Assembly (NCBI GenBank): GCA_026929865.2
Contig: CM049397.1
Span: 992,001 to 1,056,000 of the forward strand
Length of the DNA: 64,000 nucleotides
Reading direction: 5' to 3'
DNA from: Hyperoplus lanceolatus
Lineage: Eukaryota; Chordata; Actinopteri; Uranoscopiformes; Ammodytidae
Part shown: positions 56,126 through 64,000 of the stretch, one piece after another
How positions within the stretch are numbered: position 1 is the first letter of the stretch
Layout: each line of letters opens with the position of its first letter
Notes under the pieces: model-generated
Databases searched by the model: none
What the model was told of the DNA's origin: nothing
The model's input: only the letters and a program-made list of their open reading frames with translations
Made by a program: the position numbers and the translations under genes

Positions 56126-57177
56126 TCATGAGCATGCTTGTGATAGACGGTATGCATAACATATTTGTATTGACTGTGAGTTTTTTTTTTGCCCACAGTA
56201 GCCCAATCCTTCCAAGAGCACATTCTCCCTTGTAATGCATGGAAACCGCAAATCTGGCAACCCCGCTGTCAGTCCACGTAGGGCTGAGCAAGTTTAAATA
56301 TATTTTCTAGTCTGTATTTTCACCTTGTAATGCCGCTGTTGACTTATTATTTTATTAATTATTTGTAAGAGAGCAGCCACGTTAGCTTAACAGGTTTAAT
56401 GTTATAGATCTGCTTGTTTTTAATGGTTTATGAAATATCTGTATTAACTGCATGATCATATCACAGTATTTTTTTACTGCCATGCGAGCCGCAAATAGAA
56501 GCGGCTCGCGAGCCGCGCAATGAGTAACACTGCTCTACACCAACAAAGTCGTGCCAAAGTGAATGGACAGTCCCAACAGCCAATAAGAACAGAGAATCGG
56601 AGCCTCGCTCTGATTGGTCATAGTGTACAGCTCATGTTAACTTTGATCAATCAGAAATCACATACCCCAGCTTTAATGTGAAGCAAGTGGAATGCTTTTA
56701 ATAAGAAGCCATAGCCCTAATGCTCTTTCTGTTTTAACAGTTTCTTAACTGCAGCGGGCTGATCTATATATAGTGTTTTTTAATGTAGAAAGCCGTGTCC
56801 CTGGCATTACAGGTGGTGAGACAATGTCTGAGTGTGTAGCAGCTTGACCATACAAGGAAAATCCGATTTGTGCAACGTCACGCAATCCAGGAAACAAGGC
56901 ACTAGGCTGCCACGAACGGCATTGGAGTGTTGAGACTGTGCACAGCCACCTGCAGCCACCCCAGACAGTAAGCAGGGAATATGTCTAAAATGCATATATG
57001 CCATTGTTTGACACTCCGGCATCATTTAGCATGACTGTATATAACAGCATTTATAGGTCAGAAAAGATGGAAAATTTTGACATAAAGAGCGATCTTTCAG
57101 TCAAACTACAAACATTAGCGACTGCAGAGAGAATCAGGCTCGCGCTCATCACTCAAAGCTCCAGTTCCTCACAATTA

Positions 57178-57712
57178 AAGATCTCCTATTGTACTACTTT
57201 TCTGGTCTTAATTTCTCATTAATGACTCCTATAGAGCAACCTGACATGAATCACAGCACAAAAAACCATGTAGATTTTCGGGAAGCTCTTCCTCTCATCT
57301 CAGCAATTTCACCATTCTCCGCCCACACTCCGCTTTGAGCTTCTCCGCCCCCTCGCCCCCCTCCTGCAAACCCCACTCCGTTGTGATTGGTTACCTTCCG
57401 GAACACTTTCAGCGGCACGCGTGCAGATTTGAGCAGGCAGGTGGGGGCATGGCCGGAGCGTGCCTGAGCACATTGCAGCATTACCATACATGGAAAATCC
57501 GGATTCTCTACGTAATAAATCCCGGAAATTTGAACAAGTAAATCGTGACCGGCTGCCCTAGTGTTTAGCGCTCTGCACAGCCACCCCAGACGGTCAGCAG
57601 GGAATACGTCTAAATGCAAGTCATTACTTGACACTTAAATATGTTTAAACATGACTATAAATCATTATAACAACGTTTATAGGTCATAAAAGTTGAAAAA
57701 GTATAATAGGGC
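57178..57712. mobile_element. MITE with TTAAAGATCTCCTATTGTAC end
   Basis: The left end TTAAAGATCTCCTATTGTAC is partly mirrored by AAAAAGTATAATAGGGC at the right. A collinear fragment lies at 58565-58690 and a related relic at about 56800-57090 (shared CATACAAGGAAAATCC/CATACATGGAAAATCC). Confidence 0.65.
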
Positions 57713-57784
57713 AGAAATCTATGAACAAAGACTAGATAGTAGTTAGTCAGGCCACAAACCTGCCATGATCGTGTTCACAGATAT

Positions 57785-57985
57785 TTCACACTCCAGGGTG
57801 TGGTCCCCACATGTTTTAAAAAGTCCATCATCGTCCCTGTCCCTATGAAGTCCATAACTCTCTGCATTAATATCTTCCCCCAGTAGCACTCACCTCCATC
57901 ATCATGAAGTGCTTTGAGCGGCTATTCAAATCATTCATCACCTCCTTGCTCCCTGACTCACCACACCCAGCAGTTTGCATACAGA
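57785..57985 (+). pseudogene. L2-like reverse transcriptase fragment
   Basis: The frame reads VVPTCFKKSIIVPVP and, after a break, PVALTSIIMKCFERLF, the RT entry region of L2-clade LINEs. Very short and frameshifted. Confidence 0.65.
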
Positions 57986-58179
57986 GTGCATATGTGAGAA
58001 TGCTGTTCATTACACTATTATGCCTTCCAAACTCGTAGTGAATCTCAAATTCAGCTCATGCTGAATATGCTACCTGTTTGCTAATATCAAAACATATGGA
58101 TACAGACACGCAGGCGTGGTTACGTGTATGTGTGGCATAGCCATGTCCTGACACGCATGTGTAGGAACCGATAAGCGGT

Positions 58180-58245
58180 AAATAAAAATGTCTTAATAGA
58201 ACCGGTTCTATTTTAGAACCGGATTTAGGTGCCTAACCCTAGTGG
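58180..58245. mobile_element. hAT-like end
   Basis: AACCGGTTCTATTTTAGAAC, then GGTGCCTAACCCTAG. The last part resembles hAT ends of TAGGGTTAGGCAC type. The partner was not found. Confidence 0.4.
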
Positions 58246-58564
58246 TTGACGATTTTGAATGAGAACTGTCCGTTTTGGCTGTGGCGGTTTGTGCTGCAGC
58301 GGCTCCCTGAAAAAAACACAGCCGTCTGCGGCCAAAAAAGTAGAAAACCTGCTTAATATTTGGAGAAATGCAGCCCTACGTCACGCTGCAGCAGCCAATC
58401 ACGTGCCAAGGGAGCTCTACCAGCGACATAGGTCTACCAGGCCACACATAGATGAATCATTCGATGTGTAATAACCCTGCAGCCCCACCAAAAGACACGA
58501 GCGACACTGGCAGCCGGCTATTTTTCCTTTTCTAAAAAGGTTGTGCCCGTAGGAACTACAACAA

Positions 58565-58690
58565 TTATTAAAGATCTCCTATTGTACTACTTTTCTGGTC
58601 TTAATTTCTCATTAATGACTCCTATAGAGCAACTTCACACGAATCACAGCACAACAAACCATGTAGATTTTCGGGAAGCTCTTCCTCTTG
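58565..58690 (+). repeat. fragment of the 57178 MITE
   Basis: Nearly identical to 57178-57300 (TCTCATTAATGACTCCTATA, TAGATTTTCGGGAAGCTCTT). It is fused at 58693 to family D sequence ATATATTTATAGAT-TACCTAACGATG. Confidence 0.8.
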
Positions 58691-58892
58691 ATGATATATT
58701 TATAGATTACCTAACGATGAACTAAGACGGGTTAAGAGCATGATTTCACTTTAATATGGACGCATGGAAAAATGTAAAGTCCCATATGTCAGCAACCTCA
58801 ATTCCACAGTACTATTTGATACTGTTTATCAACATACCAAAAGTCCTGTTTTGGGGATAGGAACATTTCTGCAGGATTCTTTGCAGTCCGAG

Positions 58893-59772
58893 GGCCAATC
58901 CGAATAGTCCAATTTCCTATCCTATAAGCCTCCTTTCCTATACCTTAACCCCTAAACGTCATCGGGGGTTAAGGAGAGATGAAAGGTGCTTCCTATCGAA
59001 CATAGGAAAAGACAGCACTGTTTCAAATGTATTCAACTCCACTTTTCCTAACCGACGTCATTGCGCGACGGCGAGTATTGCTGACGTGAGTCACTAGCGT
59101 GAAACTACACTATAGCCTATTCTCCGAAAATTGACTACAACAAGCGCTCGTTTGATCCATGCGTTCTTTTCATATTGATTTTAATCAGGTTGTAGCCAAC
59201 AGAGTTAGAATCACTCTGTTGGCTACAACCTGATTAAAATATATCCCAATTCACATGTGGAATAAAAAGAGGCTACACTTATGTTGATGTTGAAATGAAC
59301 TGCCCCCGGTAACTTCATTAAATGTGAAGTTGGTATTTTATTTTCTTATAGTAGAAATTATGTGCTACGAAAATAACTATTATGATGTTGGTCTTTTATG
59401 AGTTCTTTATTATCTTTATGGGGGATGGGGGGGTGGTATTTTGTTTTAGCCGAGTTAAATCTTCCTCTCTTCTCCTCTCCTCTCTTCTGTTTTACCTCTC
59501 GTTCGTATTCGTGTAGAGTCGGTAAACTCCGGCGGTGGCCTGTTGCTTTAAATCTTGCCGCCGTAAAGGATTATGGGATACCACTATTTCCTTTCGCATA
59601 GGTTGGTCCGGAGTAACCTATGCTAAAGGAGGGTTAAAGGATGAATCGAGGCTCCTTTCCTATGCCTTTCCTAAGCATTTTGAGAATTCGGATCACCTAT
59701 CTGCTGAGTACTTCCGGGTCATCTCGATAGGAAAGGAAATTTCCTATGCTAAAAAGACTATTCGGATTGGCC
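58893..59772. mobile_element. TIR element with perfect internal hairpin (880 bp)
   Basis: GGGCCAATCCGAATAGTC at the left is mirrored by GACTATTCGGATTGGCCC at the right, an exact inverted repeat, with TTTCCTATCC/TTTCCTATGC motifs inside each end. No transposase. A 27-bp-arm hairpin lies at 59178-59240. Confidence 0.9.
59178..59240. other. perfect hairpin, 27-bp arms
   Basis: The left arm runs 59178-59204 (includes AATCAGGTTGTAGCCAACAG). The 9-base loop is TTAGAATCA. The right arm 59214-59240 is its exact reverse complement. Confidence 0.95.
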
Positions 59773-60183
59773 CCAGGATTCAAAGCCAGGAGACAGACAT
59801 GTGGCCAAGTAGCTTTTGCTTCCAATAGTAGTTACAGATATAAACTGCTCAGGTTCTGATGCATGTATATTTATTTGCAGTCCAAATGTTATGACATATT
59901 CACTGTGCAACCAGAAGTTACCTAATCGTTAATTAATAGTTATGTGCTAAGTAAAGTCACAACATTATGATAAATGTAGAGATCATTACCTAACGATGAA
60001 CTAAGACGGTTTAAGAGCATGATTTCACTTTAATATGTTAGCATGGAAAACCATGTCAATTAATGGTTAGTTAAGTGTCATGTGCAGTAAAGTAACAACA
60101 TTATGATATTTTTGCAAATCATTACCTAATGATTAACTAAGACGGGCTAAGAACATTGGTAGTATGAAAAACCATGCCAATTA

Positions 60184-60830
60184 CATGATGTGGAGATGCT
60201 CTTCTTCAGTAGGGACAGGGAAGCTGCTCAGAGTTGATGGGAAGATGGATGGAGCCAAATACAGGGCAGAAAACCTGTTAGAGTCTGCAAAAGACTTGCG
60301 ACTGGGTGGAGGTTCACCTTCCAGAGGGACAACTAGCCTAAAAATACAGCCAGATCTACTATGGAATGGTTTAAATCAAAGCATAGTCATGTGTTAGAAT
60401 GGCCCAGTCAAAGTTCAGACCTCAATACAATTGAGAATCTCTGGAAAGACTTGAAAATTGCTGTTTACAGACGCTCTCCATCCAATCTAACGCTGAATCT
60501 GAAGCTCAAGCTATTTTTTAAAGACGAATGGGCAAAAATGTCGGTCTGTAGATGTACAAAGCTGGTGGAGACATACCCCAAATAGATTTGCAGCTGTAAT
60601 AGCAGCGATAGGTGGTTCTACAAAGCATTGACTCAGAGGGCTGAATACTTTTGCACGCCACACTTTTCAGTTTTTTATTTAAAAAAAAATGTAAAACCAC
60701 GTTTCATTTTCATTCCACTTCACAATGATACGCCACTTTGTGTTGGTCTATCACATAAAATCCCAATAAAGTAAATGTACGTGACAAAATGTCAAATTTC
60801 AAGGGGTATGAATACTTTTGCAAGGCACTG
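60184..60830 (+). mobile_element. Tc1/mariner 3' fragment, copy 2
   Basis: Collinear with 34250-34871. Remnants [20 protein letters not shown], then LNTIENLWKDLK, keep the D..E region of the transposase. The right end TTTTGCAAGGCACTG is followed by TA. It sits in the intron of the family D unit. Confidence 0.88.
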
Positions 60831-60905
60831 TAAGTGCTTAAAAAGTTGATTTATGATACATTTTCTGATGATGTTTACACATACCTTTTTGTTCCTTTCT
60901 TTCAG

Positions 60906-60979
60906 TAAAATCTTCTGAAGAGTTGATCGAGCATTACTACAAGGTCCTTGGGCTTGTCAAGGGTGGCTCTACAAAATGA
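60906..60979 (+). pseudogene. family D terminal exon, copy 2
   Basis: After a CTTTCTTTCAG acceptor the frame reads KSSEELIEHYYKVLGLVKGG and STK to TGA. It aligns with 31431-31501, but keeps 7 or 8 residues (LGLVKGGS) absent from copy 1, so copy 1 has an internal deletion. Downstream GTTGACAGGAACACAATTG is conserved in both copies. Confidence 0.5.
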
Positions 60980-61307
60980 GATGCCTACAGCAAGATGAAA
61001 GTTGACAGGAACACAATTGTGTATCAATCAGCAATTACAGATTAGCAGCATTCAAGCTAGTAAATGAAGATTGCTTGATATTATTATATCTGTTTTGTGT
61101 ATGTTCATTAAACAGAAATTGTTAACGTTTTAGGTAGAAACTACTTTGAATACAATAAAACTGTTATAATCCCAAATGATGGTCTTCAATGAAAACTAGA
61201 AAATACATTTCCTGCTGAAAATGCTTACGCTAAACTGGATAGCTGAGTATGAAGATTTGAAAAAGGTCTATAAAGGTTTATAAAGTTGTTGAAGTTTATA
61301 AAGGTCA

Positions 61308-61825
61308 TAATTGTGTAAAATAAGTTTAAAAGGAGTTGAAAAGTTGAATATATAGAGGTTTGAATAACATTTCTTGCTGAAATTATGAAGAAGTTGAAAG
61401 ACATGGATAACAATCTTAAAACTATGAAATAGTAATTGAATAGACTTGGAGCTAAACTACCTTGATGTCTTGAATGTATATGAATCAGCTAAAGGAGTAT
61501 GAAGATGTGGAGAAGTAAGAAACAGTCTTAAGTATGAACAGTAGTGATTATTATAATACATAATTGTATAAAAGGAGTTGAAAAGTTTAATATATAGAGG
61601 TTTGAATAATATTTATTTATGAAATTATGAATACGTTGAAATACATGGATAAGAAACTTAAAACTGTGAAATAGTAATTGAATAGACTTGGAGCTAAACT
61701 ACCTTGATGGCTTGATGGAGGGCTCGTCTGAGGACGACCTAGAGAGAGAATGTATATGAATCAGCTAAAGGAGTATGAATATGTGGAAAAGTAAGAAACA
61801 GTCTTAAGTATGAACAGTAGTGAAT
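61308..61825. repeat. tandem duplication, two units of about 250 bases
   Basis: TTGTGTAAAATAAG/TTGTATAAAAGG, GAATAGACTTGGAGCTAAAC, AGCTAAAGGAGTATGAA and CAGTCTTAAGTATGAACAG recur in order. The second unit has an extra stretch near 61710-61740. Confidence 0.9.
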
Positions 61826-62910
61826 TGTTTAACTCTTATAGGAATGATGTTGAATATCTAAAAATGTCTAGATAAAATTATAATTGAAAGACATGAAAAA
61901 AAAATGATGTGTGAAATAGGCCTTCAAAGAGCAGAGTGTTTGCCCCATTTCAACTTTGCCTCTCCGAAATGTCTAATAAAGCGGAAAAAAGAAAAAAATA
62001 ATCAAGAAAAAAAGTGAAATTGCCCTTTAATGGGCAGAGTGAGTCACCAAGGTGAGTGTATGTCTTATTGAGGGTCTGTGATCAGGCAGAAATCCCACCT
62101 TTTAGAGGCCTCAGAGAGGTCATTTCATCCAAAACCTCACCTCAAACCGCTGCCTCTAACTGAAGGACCGTGAGTCTAACTGACAAAATTATTTTATTGT
62201 TAGAACCAGAAGAATCTGATGAAGACACAGTGTGAAGATTATGTCTGTAATGTGAAGAATATGATAACCAGAGCATTTTAAAGGTGTGGTACAGTCTGCC
62301 TTTCTCCAGAAATGTCATGTCTCAGTTGTCAAGGCGGCAGTTGGTTGGACACCATTTAGCTTGGAAGCCCAAAACTTCCATTGTGTAGGTCCGATTGCTT
62401 CAGTAGTCACATCTATGCGACCGGCAGAATATGTCCTACATTGTGATGTAAAGATTATCCGCGTAGGGTTTCATTTGTGGGAGTGAGAGGCAGTTATGTG
62501 GAAGGTTTTGGTGTATTTTTACAACAGTTCTACACTGTAACAGTTGGTTCCCCCACTCTGCCTCTGAACATTCCGTCCCATCCAGATCCCATTATAAATT
62601 TAGAAAGGTTGAAAAAAGCTTAAAACTAAAACTGTGTTTGTTCAAAGACAGTTGAAGATTTTAAAAAGTTGTCAAATAATTTAATAGCTGTAATTAATGT
62701 GAATTGTTTAACGTTTGAATGGAGTCTCTAGCTGAAAAAATGCGGGAGGAGATAGGTTTCAAAGCAGAGGAAGTTTTAGCGGTTTGGAATGCTGCTCCTA
62801 TCCACTTCAATGTTAAAATAATTTGTTAAAAAGCTGAATATTTGAAATATTTGAAAAGGTAGAAACATTTTAAAAGGAGGTCCACACATGTCCTTAAAGA
62901 GCTGAACATT

Positions 62911-63102
62911 TTAGTGTGAATGCTCCAGCATTCACACTAATAAGTTTAATAATAAAGATTTGAATAACAATAGTGTGAATGCTCCAGCATTCACACTAAT
63001 AATAAAGATTTGGATAACAATAGTGTGAATGCTCCAGCATTCACACTAATAAAGATTTGGATAACAATAGTGTGACTGCTGGAAGCTCCAGCATTCACAC
63101 TA
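62911..63102. repeat. array of four hairpin units
   Basis: Palindromes at 62911-62940, 62971-62998, 63021-63048 and 63068-63102. The first three are TAGTGTGAATGCT, CC, and the exact reverse complement. The fourth has 16-base arms (TAGTGTGACTGCTGGA) with an AGC loop. Linkers repeat AATAAAGATTTGGATAACAA. Confidence 0.95.
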
Positions 63103-63632
63103 ATAATATAGTAGCCTATGTTAAATCACGACTGGAATGCAGACCTGTATAATATAACAGTTTTGTACTGATTGTATATTTCTCACTACTGTCTGAAAGA
63201 GAAATCATGCTCTTTACCTGTCTGAGTTAATCATTAGATAATGATTTGCAAAAATATCATAATGTTGTGACTTTGTGCGGGGCACATGACACTAAACTAA
63301 CCATTAATTGACATGGTTTTCCATGCTATCATATTAAAGTGAAATCATGCTCTTAACCTGTCTTAGTTCATCGTTATGTAATCTATAAATATATGATAAT
63401 TTTGTGACTTTACTTAGCGGGACACATAACTATCAATTAATGTATGGGACTTCAAATTCACGGTTTTCACTGATGGTTATTCATTAATTAATAATACATT
63501 TTAAGAAACATGTCTGAGTTAATCTGTAATATATGTCTTAGGTAAGCAATTATCATTAAAGACTCAGTCTGTAATTAAGACTGACTTCTGATTAGTTAGT
63601 GATGGAGTAACCATTCATTCATGGCTGAGTGT

Positions 63633-63805
63633 TACGGTGACGACAGGCAGGCAGGCAAGCAGGACGTTTCAAATAAAGGTAATGTATTGTCCAAAAAAAC
63701 ACAAAAACTCCAAAAAGGCAAAACGGCAAGGCACATGGAACACAGGGACGTACTCACCAGCAGGTACAATGCAAAAACACAGAACAATGACACACAGGGA
63801 GTTAA

Positions 63806-63841
<36 letters not shown>

Positions 63842-64000
63842 GACAGGGTAGACAACGAGGGACAGGTGTTTCACATTAGGGGAGGGAGCAGTAATCACAC
63901 AGGAGGGAAACTTGACAGGGCATGGGGAGGAACAAGACAGATATACCAAAATAAAACAGGAAACATGGGGAACCACCAAAACAAGACAAGACAAAGACAG
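63633..64000. repeat. unclassified interspersed repeat with (AC)n
   Basis: An A- and G-rich sequence with CAGGCAGGCAAGCAGGACG, an (AC)n run at 63809-63840, and ACAGGAAACATGGGGAACC and ACAAGACAAGACAAAGACAG at the edge of the window. It looks like a common fish repeat but cannot be bounded here. Confidence 0.4.

Larger units (their letters stand above)
51914..56532. mobile_element. 4.6 kb hAT element with exact 8-bp duplication
   Basis: CTCTACAC at 51906-51913 and 56533-56540. Ends are CAGTGGTATTCAC and GAGTAACACTG, followed inward on both sides by GAGAGCCGC- or GCGAGCCGC-type sequence. No intact hAT transposase is visible. The interior carries other insertions, listed below. Confidence 0.88.
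51786..56676. mobile_element. family F MITE with TTAA ends, split by a hAT
   Basis: TTAAAGCTGGGGT at the left is mirrored by ACCCCAGCTTTAA at the right. Without the hAT and one duplication it is about 264 bases. TTAA ends suggest a piggyBac- or Kolobok-like target. Confidence 0.85.
59900..63632 (+). mobile_element. long-TIR element, family D copy 2
   Basis: The left terminal region (59900-60170) has two units of CTAACGATGAACTAAGACGG type. The right region (63180-63632) is the inverted version, with ATCATGCTCTTAACCTGTCT and further ATTCATGGCTGAGT, ending where another repeat starts. Between them lie a Tc1 fragment, a terminal exon (60906-60979) with AATAAA (61154-61159), a tandem duplication and a hairpin array. 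The extreme left end is missing. Confidence 0.65.

Noticed and set aside
62911..63102. CRISPR-like array
   Set aside because: The repeats are palindromes joined by near-identical linkers, not unique spacers, in an animal genome.
63620..64000. Possible LTR or SINE at the right edge
   Set aside because: The sequence runs off the window and no defining terminus is visible.

Overview
The window looks like a teleost fish nuclear genome. It has short phase-consistent exons in large introns, dense Tc1/mariner, hAT, L1, L2-like, RTE-like and BEL/Pao elements, tRNA-derived SINEs, and many short microsatellites. No bacterial operon, rRNA or CRISPR array was seen.

The one host gene I can recognise is pdzd2 (PDZ domain-containing 2), on the minus strand. 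Eleven coding exons were placed by reading frame, splice sites and homology. In transcript order they are 44817-44734, 41678-41200, 39734-39278, 33040-32895, 32653-32521, 32137-32003, about 25367-25219, 5965-5846, 3256-3142, 3004-2931 and 912-678. They encode the N-terminus and PDZ1, PDZ2, PDZ3 and the first strand of PDZ4, about 700 codons. The rest of this long protein lies left of base 1. Phases agree at every junction except the start of coding exon 7, which is ambiguous. The start codon exon begins with a splice acceptor and carries a short upstream ORF, so a non-coding 5' exon must lie further right.

Almost everything else is mobile DNA, much of it nested. The 19 kb intron between exons 8 and 7 holds a BEL/Pao LTR retrotransposon (7077-17486, minus strand, two LTRs about 99% alike, 5-bp target duplication). 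That element has a TIR element and a hAT inside its gag. The same intron holds a 5.1 kb inverted-terminus element with a Tc1 copy inside it (18926-24064). The introns between 25 and 45 kb hold further hAT, Tc1, SINE, L2 and RTE pieces and a multi-level hAT nest (42571-44589). That nest ends in a short TTAA-bounded element touching the exon 1 splice donor. Right of 45 kb, upstream of the first coding exon, there is a TIR element with an L2 insertion (45396-47413), a 4.6 kb hAT with exact 8-bp target duplication (51914-56532), a TIR element with a perfect internal hairpin (58893-59772), and a long-TIR element (59900-63632) that has a relative at 29240-31672. These two share a terminal exon, splice sites and a poly(A) signal, and are the best candidate for an element not yet described.

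The main host-relevant signals are regulatory. Exon 5 lies between complementary (GU)n and (AC)n tracts. The exon 1 donor takes its +5 and +6 bases from a transposon edge. A uORF precedes the pdzd2 start codon.
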